DNA of 64,000 nucleotides, from assembly GCA_964291305.2 (NCBI GenBank), contig OZ219783.1, positions 930,001 through 994,000 of the forward strand, written 5' to 3'. Of the stretch, positions 16,373-23,851 are shown one piece after another. Under the pieces are notes generated by a model. That model ran no database searches. It saw nothing but the letters and a program-made list of their open reading frames with translations, and was not told the origin of the DNA. Position 1 is the first letter of the stretch, and each line of letters opens with the position of its first letter. Both the position numbers and the translations under genes were made by a program. This DNA comes from VXNF01 sp964291305. GTDB taxonomy: Bacteria; Actinomycetota; Acidimicrobiia; Acidimicrobiales; CATQHL01.

Positions 16373-16993
16373 GTGAGCTTGCATGTCTGGGTTGTCACCG
16401 GCGGTGATCCGCCCAATCTGGCCCGGCTCGGGGAGTTGGCGCGACCGCAACTCGTGGTGGCCGCTGATTCGGGTGCCGACATCGCCGGCGAACTGGGGTT
16501 GACCCCCGACGTGATTGTGGGGGACTTCGACTCGGTGAGCGAGGCGGGCTCGGCCTCGGCCCACCAGCTGCGGCGGTTCCCGACCGACAAAGACGACACT
16601 GACCTAACTTTGGCCCTCGCCGAAGCCCGCGACCGGGGAGCGGACAGCCTCACGCTGATCGGCGGCTCCGGTGGGCGGCTGGACCACTTCCTGGCAAACG
16701 TCGCAGCGCTGGCGAGCGACGACTTGGCCGAGGTACGGGTGGATGCCCTAATGGGCTCGTCTCGCATCTGGGTTGTGCGCCGGCAGCAAACCCTCAGCGG
16801 AGAAGTGGGTGAAATTGTCACGCTGCTGGCCTACGGCGGAGCAACGACAGGGATCTACACCACGGGGCTGCGCTGGGAGCTGACCGGCGAGACGCTGGAA
16901 GCGGGCTCTAGTCGTGGCGTCAGCAATGTCATGGTGGCTCCGGCGGCCAGCGTGACGGTAGCAACCGGGGTGGTCCTGGCCATCCGGCCTTGA
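16373..16993 (+). CDS. thiN: Thiamine pyrophosphokinase
   Basis: 206 residues from GTG 16373. Transfers pyrophosphate from ATP to thiamine in the cytosol. Motifs of the family are in order: VVAADSGAD, DVIVGDFDSV, PTDKDDTDLTLAL (metal and ATP site), IGGSGGRLDHFLAN. The C-terminal half has the thiamine-binding beta domain (GEIVTLLAYGG, then SSRGVSNVM). An open frame extends far upstream but only as antisense of the dehydrogenase; the GTG start immediately precedes the first family residues (LHVWVVTGGDPP). The divergent dehydrogenase start is 183 bp away. I saw no TPP riboswitch in that gap. Confidence 0.92.
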   Translation: MSLHVWVVTGGDPPNLARLGELARPQLVVAADSGADIAGELGLTPDVIVGDFDSVSEAGSASAHQLRRFPTDKDDTDLTLALAEARDRGADSLTLIGGSGGRLDHFLANVAALASDDLAEVRVDALMGSSRIWVVRRQQTLSGEVGEIVTLLAYGGATTGIYTTGLRWELTGETLEAGSSRGVSNVMVAPAASVTVATGVVLAIRP

Positions 16994-17302
16994 CTAACAA
17001 CAAGCCTCAAACAACAAGCCCCGGCCCGCCGACCGAGTAACCAACACAACCCAACAAACGCCGTCAAACTGCCCCAAAAGCGCAAATTGCCCTCAAGCGC
17101 CCTCGACCGCGTCGACGCGCGCCGTGATCACGACCGGCGACGACAACCGGCCGAACCCGATGCCCTCAAGCGCTCTCGACCCCGCGTCGACGCCGTGGTC
17201 AGCTTGGCGAACCCGTCGGCCGCAAGCGATCCAAATTCCCCGCAAGTGCCCTCGACTGAGGCCGCTGGCGTATCATTAAAGTCGAGCCTGGAGGGAGGAA
17301 CC
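16994..17302. other. 309-bp gap with imperfect direct repeats
   Basis: No gene supported. The left end is A/C-rich (ACAACAAGCC repeats). From 17090 the motif CCCTCAAGCG followed by CTCGACC and CGTCGACGC occurs twice (17090-17118, 17163-17193, period about 73) with a third weaker form near 17239. The right end carries a possible -10 (TATCAT near 17270) and the strong SD of the next gene. Confidence 0.6.
17090..17193. repeat. Imperfect ~73-bp tandem repeat
   Basis: Two similar ~30-bp cores, CCCTCAAGCG(C/T)(C/T)CTCGACC plus CGTCGACGC, are separated by a spacer. GAACCCG in the spacers is also shared. The short GTCGAC palindromes within the cores could bind a regulator of the downstream gene, but there is no other evidence for that. 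Confidence 0.55.
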
Positions 17303-18181
17303 ATGGCACTGACCCAAACCCAGATCGACTCCTATGAGCGCGACGGCTACCTGGTGGTTCGTGACGCACTGACGCCCAGCGAGATGGCCGGCTTGATTGA
17401 TGCGGCCGACTACTTCGCCCGTCAGGCCCTCGAGCTGACCGAGGACTCCGACATCATCGAACTGGACGATGCGCCACAGAACGCAGGCGGGCCGTCGCTG
17501 ATCCGCCGCCTCAAGAGCCCGCACACCAACCACGAGGCGTTCGCCAAGGCGCTAGCCCACCCCGGCGTGCTGGACATGGTGGAAGACATCATCGGCCCCG
17601 ACATCCGCTGGATCCACTCGAAACTCAACGCTAAGCAGCCCAGCGGCGGCGGGATCGGCGAGTGGCACACCGACTGGGGCTACTACCCGCACACCAACGA
17701 CTCGATCCTCGAAGTCGGCATCGCCTTGGATCCCTGCACCGAGGCCAGCGGCTGCATGCTGGTCGTGCCGGGCACCCACACAGGCCGTGCCTACGATCAC
17801 AGCCAGAAAGGCCGCTTCGTTGGAGGGGTGCAGCCCGGCGAGTTCGACCCGGCAGACGTGGTGGCGGTGGAACTCCAACCCGGGGACATATCTATGCATC
17901 ACGTCCGGCTGCTGCACGGCTCGGACCAGAATCACACCAAGCAGCAGCGGCGACTCCTGCTGCACGGTTACGCCGCGGCGGACGCCTGGCCGCTCATGGC
18001 CCGAAGCCAACCGTCGGACTGGCCGGAGTGGGATGACCAGATCCTGCGCGGCAACACAACCACATTTGCCCGCCTAGAGCAGTGCCCGGTGGTGCTGCCG
18101 ATGCCTGATCCGCCTCCGTTCGGGCTGTTCAAGTTGCAGGCGCAGATGAAGAAATCGCACTTCGCCGAGGCGGTCCGGTAG
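17303..18181 (+). CDS. Phytanoyl-CoA dioxygenase (PhyH) family oxygenase
   Basis: 292 residues from ATG 17303, preceded by a near-perfect SD (GGAGGGAGG). Non-haem Fe(II)/2-oxoglutarate oxygenase: HxD in EWHTDWG at 122-124, distal His in LLHGSDQNH near 205, and RRLLLHGYAA near 217 holding the probable 2-oxoglutarate-binding Arg. N-terminal YERDGYLVVRDALTPSEM is typical of PhyH proteins. The substrate cannot be read from sequence; ectoine hydroxylase is unlikely because its longer signature after HxD is absent. It heads a same-strand cluster with an M24 metalloenzyme and a Gfo/Idh oxidoreductase, pointing to catabolism of a small modified compound. Confidence 0.9.
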   Translation: MALTQTQIDSYERDGYLVVRDALTPSEMAGLIDAADYFARQALELTEDSDIIELDDAPQNAGGPSLIRRLKSPHTNHEAFAKALAHPGVLDMVEDIIGPDIRWIHSKLNAKQPSGGGIGEWHTDWGYYPHTNDSILEVGIALDPCTEASGCMLVVPGTHTGRAYDHSQKGRFVGGVQPGEFDPADVVAVELQPGDISMHHVRLLHGSDQNHTKQQRRLLLHGYAAADAWPLMARSQPSDWPEWDDQILRGNTTTFARLEQCPVVLPMPDPPPFGLFKLQAQMKKSHFAEAVR

Positions 18182-18303
18182 CCCAAGCCCCGACATCTGG
18201 ATCTGGACATAGAGCTTGCCCTTCCCGGCCAGTTGGATCGCTCGGACCGGATCGCTCCGGCAGGCTCAACCAAGTCCAAAGGTCCCGATCTCCAGATGAC
18301 CCA

Positions 18304-19545
18304 ATGACCCAGCGGTTCGGCCCCGCCTCCGGTTATGCCAAGGGGCCGTTTGCGGTGGACTGGGAGGAGCGCTACGACATGCCGCGGCTGCGGCGGGAGC
18401 GGGTTGCCTTAGCCCAGCGCGAGCTGTCCGCCGCTGGCCTGGACGCTCTGATGGTGTGGAAGGACGAGAACGTCCGCTACCTCACCTCGCTGCGGGCGCA
18501 ACTCATCGCCGGCAAGACGATGGCGCTGAACGGCGCCCTGCTCCTGCCGGCAGATGAGCCGGTGCTGCTGTGCTCGGGCGGGGAGATCGACAAGGCCCGG
18601 GCCGGGATGCCGTGGATCGCCGAGGCGCACGCTATTCCCATAATGGAGCAGGCCGAGTTGGTGGACGGATTCGTGCGGGACATCCTGCGGCCGATCCTGC
18701 GAGAGCGAAATCTTGAGAGCGGCCGGCTGGGGGTAGACGCCGGCAACGTGTCGTTCCTAGAAGCTATGCGCCGCCACCTGCCTCACCTAGAGCTGCTGGA
18801 CGGCGACACTGTTATGCAGCAAGCCCGGCTCATCAAGACAGAGGTTGAAATCGCCATCATTGCCGAGGCGTGCGCTATCGGAGACGCCGTAACCCAGCGG
18901 GCATTGGACGAAACCAGGGCGGGTCGGCGCGAGTTAGAAGTCGCCGGCGACGCCATGCAGACGCTGTTCCACCTCGGCGGGGAGATGGCGCATGTCATCA
19001 CGCCGTTCGTGGCCTCGGGTGAGCACATGTCGCCCCCGCACCGGCTAGCTACCGACAAGTTGATGCGCAACAGCGACCTCTGCTTCATCGATATCGGAGC
19101 CATGTGGAACGGCTACTTCGCCGACATCGGCCGGACCACGATCATTGGACGCCCTAACCGCCGCCAGCAGGAGATTTACACCTCCGTCTACCGGGGGCTG
19201 ATGGCCGGCATCCAGCAGATGCGGCCCGGCCGCACCACCGCCGAGACGGCCGACGCCATCGTGGAGGTGATCGGCGAATACGGCCTGGCGGAGCATCTCT
19301 TCAGCCTGTTCATCGGTCACGGCATCGGCGTAGGTGCCAACGAGCCTCCCTACATCGGCGAGAATATGCCAGGCGCTACCGACACTGAGTTCCGCCCTGG
19401 CATGGTGTTCGCGGTGGAGCCCCTGGTATGGGTTCCGGACGTGCCAGGCGGCGGCGGTGTGCGGATCGAGGACATGGTGTTGGTGACCGAAGGCGAACCG
19501 GTTGTGCTCTCCCGTGTGGAGTACGAGGAAAGGCTGCTGCTATGA
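18304..19545 (+). CDS. M24 family metallopeptidase-like enzyme (pita-bread fold)
   Basis: 413 residues. Creatinase-type N-domain (GLDALMVWKDENVRYLTSL) and C-terminal pita-bread domain with the five metal ligands apparent: the two Asp of FIDIGAMWNGYFADIGRTT (~263, ~274), His in FIGHGIG (~339), Glu in VFAVEPLVW (~371) and Glu in VRIEDMVLV (~387). The family includes Xaa-Pro peptidases, creatinase, ectoine hydrolase (DoeA) and the DMSP lyase DddP, so the substrate may be non-peptide. It follows the PhyH gene by 122 bp and overlaps the Gfo/Idh gene by 4 bp (ATGA), suggesting translational coupling. An earlier ATG (18298) stops after three codons. Confidence 0.88.
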   Translation: MTQRFGPASGYAKGPFAVDWEERYDMPRLRRERVALAQRELSAAGLDALMVWKDENVRYLTSLRAQLIAGKTMALNGALLLPADEPVLLCSGGEIDKARAGMPWIAEAHAIPIMEQAELVDGFVRDILRPILRERNLESGRLGVDAGNVSFLEAMRRHLPHLELLDGDTVMQQARLIKTEVEIAIIAEACAIGDAVTQRALDETRAGRRELEVAGDAMQTLFHLGGEMAHVITPFVASGEHMSPPHRLATDKLMRNSDLCFIDIGAMWNGYFADIGRTTIIGRPNRRQQEIYTSVYRGLMAGIQQMRPGRTTAETADAIVEVIGEYGLAEHLFSLFIGHGIGVGANEPPYIGENMPGATDTEFRPGMVFAVEPLVWVPDVPGGGGVRIEDMVLVTEGEPVVLSRVEYEERLLL

Positions 19546-20543
19546 CGAACGTGAACGAGCCGGTGCGTCTAGGCGTCGTGGGCCTGGGTTGGTGGGGCGT
19601 TGAGTTGGCCGACGCTGCGGTCCGCAGCGGCAAAGCTGAGGTGGTGGCGTGCTACGCCCGCACGGATGCGACGCGGCTGGCCTTCGCCAACGAGCGTGGC
19701 TGCCGGGCGGCGACATCCTTTATCGAACTGATCACCGCCGACGATGTGGAGGGTGTCATCCTGGCTACCCCCCATAGCACCCACGCCGAGCAGGTTTGCG
19801 CGGCCGCGGCAGCCGGCAAACACGTTTTGGTGGACAAGCCGTTCACGCTCAACACCGCCGACGGTAGACGTTCGGTGACCGCGGCGGCCGATGCGGGCAC
19901 GGTTCTAATGGTGGGGCACCAGCGACGCCGACAGCCCGCAGTGCGCCGCATCCGAGCGCTAATCGACGAGGGCCACCTGGGCACCCCGCTGTTAGCTACG
20001 TCGATCTTCACCGTAGGTCGAGGCTTTCCAGCGAGCTGGCGGGCGTCGCGCCACGAGAGTCCGTTGGGCGGCATGACCGGGATGGGAGTCCACATGATCG
20101 ACACGTTTCACTATCTCGTCGGCCCCGTCCGGCGAGTCACTGCCTTTAGTAACGGCGTGATGGCGGGTGAGCCGCTGGACCATGCCACTGGGCTGCAGTT
20201 CGAGTTCGACTCCGGCGCCGTTGGCAACCTCGTGACCTCCCACTTCAACCCTTACGTCGAAGAGTTCAACATCTTGGGTTCAAAGGCCGCGGCCTTCAGC
20301 CAGAGCGAAGGCACCCGCCTGCTGACCCAGCAGCGAGGCGAGATGCACCGCACAGAAGTGCCGCTGACCGAGACCGACCCTCTGGCCGAGCAGCTAGCCG
20401 AATTCGCCGAAGCCATCAGGGGAGAGCGGCCCGTAGAAACCGACGGCGAGGCTGGGCTGGCTGTAGTCGCAGTGCTAGAGGCCGCCATGGCCTCAGTAGA
20501 GCGAGGCGAGGCCGTCGCTGTGGCCGAGTTCCTAGATAGCTAG
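19542..20543 (+). CDS. Gfo/Idh/MocA family oxidoreductase
   Basis: 333 residues from ATG 19542, whose ATGA overlaps the M24 stop. N-terminal NAD(P)-binding Rossmann motif RLGVVGLGWWG; VLVDKPF corresponds to the family's EKP motif with Asp for Glu; the second domain (MTGMGVHMIDTFHYLVG) holds the GGG..D-H signature in a variant form with the catalytic His in HMIDTFHY. Likely an NAD(P)-dependent dehydrogenase for a cyclic polyol, sugar or related compound. A longer frame upstream exists but is antisense-like and lacks homology. Third gene of the PhyH-M24-Gfo cluster. Confidence 0.88.
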   Translation: MTNVNEPVRLGVVGLGWWGVELADAAVRSGKAEVVACYARTDATRLAFANERGCRAATSFIELITADDVEGVILATPHSTHAEQVCAAAAAGKHVLVDKPFTLNTADGRRSVTAAADAGTVLMVGHQRRRQPAVRRIRALIDEGHLGTPLLATSIFTVGRGFPASWRASRHESPLGGMTGMGVHMIDTFHYLVGPVRRVTAFSNGVMAGEPLDHATGLQFEFDSGAVGNLVTSHFNPYVEEFNILGSKAAAFSQSEGTRLLTQQRGEMHRTEVPLTETDPLAEQLAEFAEAIRGERPVETDGEAGLAVVAVLEAAMASVERGEAVAVAEFLDS

Positions 20544-20562
20544 CCGATCACCGGCGGCGGTA

Positions 20563-20579
20563 GCTGCAGGATTTGCAGC
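20563..20579. terminator. Hairpin after the Gfo/Idh gene (weak terminator candidate)
   Basis: GCTGCA-GGATT-TGCAGC is a perfect 6-bp stem 20 bp after the Gfo/Idh stop. No T-run follows (ACGTTTGG), so termination is only a possibility. Confidence 0.3.
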
Positions 20580-20593
20580 ACGTTTGGATAGTG

Positions 20594-20616
20594 GATTATC
20601 CATACTATGGATAATC
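20594..20616. promoter_or_regulatory. Perfect 10-bp inverted repeat before the ATPase remnant (operator candidate)
   Basis: GATTATCCAT-ACT-ATGGATAATC is a perfect dyad with a 3-nt spacer, in an A/T-rich stretch 17 bp before the start codon at 20633. Size and symmetry fit a dimeric repressor site overlapping a promoter. The linked gene is broken, so the site may be a relic or may serve as an autoregulatory site elsewhere. Confidence 0.55.
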
Positions 20617-20632
20617 GATTAGCCTTTTATGT

Positions 20633-20988
20633 ATGACATATCTGCGGCGTCAGCTTGATGAGCGCCTGGTTCGGGTGTTGGAGGTTCATCCGGCTTGTTT
20701 GGTTGAGGGCATCCGCGGTGTTGGCAAGACGAGCACTGCTGAGCGGGCGGCTCAGTCGGTCCTTCGGCTGGACGATCCGCGCGTAGCCGAAGTTGTAACG
20801 CGCGATCCCGAGGCGGCTTTTGGGTCGCGGCCACGGCCCTTGTTGATTGACGAATGGCAGCGGGTACCCACGGTCTGGGACGCGGTGCGGCGCATGGTGG
20901 ATGCGGATCGTGCTCCGTCCACCCCGGAACGATGGCGTACCGACTCGACGACCGGATCGCCGCAGTGCCGCTCGGCGTCTTGGTCTGA
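20633..20988 (+). pseudogene. Remnant of a DUF4143-type AAA ATPase
   Basis: The first ~100 codons read as a normal N-terminus of this family: YLRRQLDERLVRVLEVHPAC, Walker A GIRGVGKTST, and Walker B LLIDEWQRVPTVWDAVRR. After about 20925 the frame loses sense. A different frame from ATG 20932 to TGA 20988 reads AYRLDDRIAAVPLGVLV, the typical last residues of DUF4143 proteins. So roughly 300 central codons are missing and the two ends are fused out of frame. Intact members are ~400-residue ATPases of uncertain role, common in accessory DNA. Non-functional here. Confidence 0.8.
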
Positions 20989-21036
20989 AACTAGGCGGGA
21001 GGGCCCCCGGCGGGGATGTAGCGATACCCCTCAACG

Positions 21037-21843
21037 TCAGGAGCCTGGCTGGGCTGCGTGGGCCCACCAGCGGCCTCGATGGTGCTCTAGCTCCAAGTCC
21101 ATGGAGAAGCAGTCGCTCAAGATCTCCGCAGTCAGCACCTCCTCGATGGGGCCGGCGGCCAGCAAGCACCCCTGCCGCAGCAGCAGCACGTGATCGAAGC
21201 CGGCCGGGATCTCCTCCACGTGGTGTGTTACCAAGACGGTAGGCGGCGTGGTGAAATCGGCGCTGAGGGCTTCAAGGGTTCGCACTAGCTCCTCCCGGCC
21301 GGTCAGGTCCAGCGCCGCGGTGGGCTCGTCTAACAGCACCAACCCGGGGTCGGTCATGAGCGTCCGCGCAATCTGCACCCGCTGTCGCTCGCCCGAAGAG
21401 AGCATGCCGAACTGCTGGGCGGCTAGATGTTCGCAGCCCATCCGCTCTAACAGGTTGGCGGCCCGCTGGCGGTCGGCGTCGCTGTAGCTGTGCCACCACG
21501 GCTCCAGGGCACCGTGGCGGGCGGTCATGACGGCGTCCAGGGCCGAAATCGTGGGGCGGATGCGGTCCGAGAGCATCGCCGAGGCATAGCCCACCCGGTG
21601 GCGCATTCGGCGCACATCAGTACGACCCAGGCGCCGCCCCAAGACCTCCACGGTGCCCTCGGTGGGGTGCAAGTAGAGGGCCGCCACTCGCAGCAGCGTG
21701 GACTTGCCTGCCCCGTTAGGGCCGAGCACCACCCAGCGCTCGCTTGGCAGCACCGTCCAATGGATGCCCGAGAGCAACCGCCGACGATCTCGCACCACGC
21801 CAACACCGCTCAGCCGCAGCGCCGGGGTGCCCGCGGAGGTCAT
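21037..21843 (-). CDS. ABC transporter ATP-binding protein (stand-alone)
   Basis: 268 residues from ATG 21843. Walker A GPNGAGKST, Q-loop region with VGYASAML, signature LSSGERQRV, Walker B LVLLDEPTAALD, H-loop LVTHHVEEIP. The sequence resembles ModF/iron-complex-type or ATPase-only family members. There is no permease gene of the matching type beside it; it is the last gene of a three-gene minus-strand ABC cluster (34 bp after the previous stop). A longer start at 21963 would overlap the upstream gene's end and adds unalignable residues. Partner and substrate unknown. Convergent with the ATPase remnant. Confidence 0.85.
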   Translation of the reverse strand: MTSAGTPALRLSGVGVVRDRRRLLSGIHWTVLPSERWVVLGPNGAGKSTLLRVAALYLHPTEGTVEVLGRRLGRTDVRRMRHRVGYASAMLSDRIRPTISALDAVMTARHGALEPWWHSYSDADRQRAANLLERMGCEHLAAQQFGMLSSGERQRVQIARTLMTDPGLVLLDEPTAALDLTGREELVRTLEALSADFTTPPTVLVTHHVEEIPAGFDHVLLLRQGCLLAAGPIEEVLTAEILSDCFSMDLELEHHRGRWWAHAAQPGS

Positions 21844-21877
21844 AGAACCGTCGGGTGCCTGGCCGCCGACTAGCCAG

Positions 21878-23827
21878 CTAACAGCGGGGGAGCGCCGCGC
21901 CGTTAGCTCTGGTACCTGCGGCGTGGGCCTCCCAAGCGGCGTACATGGTGGCGTAGAGCCCACCTGCGGCCACTAGCTCTTCGTGGCTTCCCAGTTCGGC
22001 TATCTGCCCATTGTCCACCACTGCGATGCGATCAGCGCGCATGGCGGTGGCCAGGCGGTGCGCTACGATCACGGCGGTTCGCCCTTCCAGCACGGCGTCC
22101 AGCGCTCGTTCCACCAGAGCCTCGGAGCGCAAGTCCAGGTTGGAGGTGGCCTCGTCGAGGATCAGGACGCGCGGCCGAGCCATGAACGCCCTGGCTAGGG
22201 CCAGCAGTTGGCGCTCACCGGCGGACAGCGAGGCGCCACGCTCGTGACATGGCGTGTCTAACCCGTCCGGCAGCGTTGCCAGAAACTCCCCTAGGCCAAC
22301 CACCCGGGCGGCCTCGGCCACCTCGGCGTCGCTGGCGGCGGGGCGGGCAAAGCGGATGTTGTCCCCAATGGTGCCGTTGAACAGGAACGGCTCCTGGGGG
22401 ACCACGCCAAACTGACGGCGAAGCGAATCCAGTTGCACGCTGCGCAGGTCCACCCCGTCGATCCGCACCGTGCCCTTGTCGGGGTCGTAGAAGCGCACTG
22501 CCAGCTTGGCGATCGTGGACTTGCCCGCCCCGGTGGCTCCAACGATGGCGAGACTCCCGCCGGCGGGGATGTCCAGGTTCACCTCCCGCAGTACCGGTTC
22601 GCCCGGGCGGTAGGAGAACGAAACGGCCTCAAAGCTGATCTTGCCCTCGATAGGTCCAAGCGGCACGGCGTCGGGTGCCTCTTGTATCTCGGGCCGGCGG
22701 GCGAGTAGTTGGCGTAGCTTGGCGGTAGCGGACTGGCCCTGCTGGTAGGCGTTGTAGAGCATCACTAACTGGCCGATAGGGGCGAAGAAGGCCGTCAGGT
22801 AGAGGGCGAAGGCGGTGAGAACTCCCAGCGTGAGGCGACCGTCGATTACCAGCCAGCCGCCGATGCCCAGCACTACCGCCTGGCCCACTATGCCGACACC
22901 CTCGGCGGCCGAGGCGTACAAGGAGGAGGCCCGGGTGGTGTAGACGTTGGCTTCCTCGTGATCGCTCACCACGTTTTGGTGCTGGGCGATGTTGCGCTGC
23001 CGGCGGTTGAAGGCCGTGATGGTGCGGATGCCCGCCAAGCTTTCGGCGAGGTCGGCTAGGACGGCGGCGATGCGGTCCCTCACCCGGTTGTAGCCCACCT
23101 CTGAAGCGCGACGGAACCAGAGAGACAGCGCCAAGGTGACCGGAACTACGATGCCAACAGTGATCGCAGCTAGCGGCACGTTCAGGTAGAACAGCACGCC
23201 GGTGATGACCGCCAGAGTCAGCCCCTGAACCACCATCATCACGAGTCCCTCCTGTAGCAGCATCGTGAGGGCCTCGATGTCGCTGGTCATGCGCGACATC
23301 AGCACTCCAGCCTTCTCGGAGGTGTAGAAGCTGAGCGACATCCGCTGAAAGTGAGTAAACACCCGCACTCGCAGTTCGTACATGAGGCGCTCGCCGAGGT
23401 GCCCGCCGAGTGTGGTGCGGGCACGGCCAGCGACCACGTGTAGCGCCACAGTGGCGAAATAGATGGCCACGACGATGCCCAGGACGCCGAAGCGGCGAGT
23501 CACCACTCCATCGTCTATGCCGATCTGAGTCAGCAACGGCCCTGCCTGCGTGGCGGCCGCCTCGACGATCACTAGGGCCACTACCGCTAGCACGCGCCGC
23601 CAGTGCGAGCCCAGCAGGTTCCGCAACGACAGCGGTGGCGTTTGGGGCTGGCGATGAGAGAAGTCCACCGCTGGCTCGGGGTGTTCGGGTTCGGCGTCCA
23701 AGATGTCCGCTGCGCGGTCGATCATCTCGTCGGGAATGCCGGCGAAAGGCAGTCCGGCCGCGGCGTTGGCCTGCGAAGAGGAGGGGCCCTGCGGGCCAGC
23801 CACGAAAGAACCGCCCATAAAGCTCAT
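21878..23827 (-). CDS. ABC exporter half-transporter (permease-ATPase), canonical-site subunit
   Basis: 649 residues. A variable N-terminus is followed by six predicted membrane helices (about 75-370) and a nucleotide-binding domain: Walker A GATGAGKST, Q-loop VPQEPFLF, signature LSAGERQLL (a variant of LSGGQ), Walker B VLILDEATSNLD with the catalytic Glu, H-loop IVAHRLAT. It sits 24 bp after another half-transporter whose Walker B has Asp instead of Glu, so the two probably form a heterodimeric type IV exporter of the TM287/288, LmrCD or BmrCD kind for lipids or drugs. Confidence 0.9.
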   Translation of the reverse strand: MSFMGGSFVAGPQGPSSSQANAAAGLPFAGIPDEMIDRAADILDAEPEHPEPAVDFSHRQPQTPPLSLRNLLGSHWRRVLAVVALVIVEAAATQAGPLLTQIGIDDGVVTRRFGVLGIVVAIYFATVALHVVAGRARTTLGGHLGERLMYELRVRVFTHFQRMSLSFYTSEKAGVLMSRMTSDIEALTMLLQEGLVMMVVQGLTLAVITGVLFYLNVPLAAITVGIVVPVTLALSLWFRRASEVGYNRVRDRIAAVLADLAESLAGIRTITAFNRRQRNIAQHQNVVSDHEEANVYTTRASSLYASAAEGVGIVGQAVVLGIGGWLVIDGRLTLGVLTAFALYLTAFFAPIGQLVMLYNAYQQGQSATAKLRQLLARRPEIQEAPDAVPLGPIEGKISFEAVSFSYRPGEPVLREVNLDIPAGGSLAIVGATGAGKSTIAKLAVRFYDPDKGTVRIDGVDLRSVQLDSLRRQFGVVPQEPFLFNGTIGDNIRFARPAASDAEVAEAARVVGLGEFLATLPDGLDTPCHERGASLSAGERQLLALARAFMARPRVLILDEATSNLDLRSEALVERALDAVLEGRTAVIVAHRLATAMRADRIAVVDNGQIAELGSHEELVAAGGLYATMYAAWEAHAAGTRANGAALPRC

Positions 23828-23851
23828 GGCTTTGACCTCATGATGTTGAAC

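Noticed and set aside
17303..18181. Ectoine hydroxylase (EctD)
   Set aside because: The long EctD signature following the HxD is absent and no ect genes are nearby; only the PhyH family is supported.
18194..18298. Inverted repeat CATCTGGA/TCCAGATG flanking the gap before the M24 gene
   Set aside because: Arms are only 8 bp and ~90 bp apart, expected by chance in GC-rich DNA.
18304..19545. Specific assignment as DMSP lyase DddP or ectoine hydrolase DoeA
   Set aside because: Metal ligands alone do not separate M24 subfamilies; substrate-pocket residues cannot be judged without alignment.
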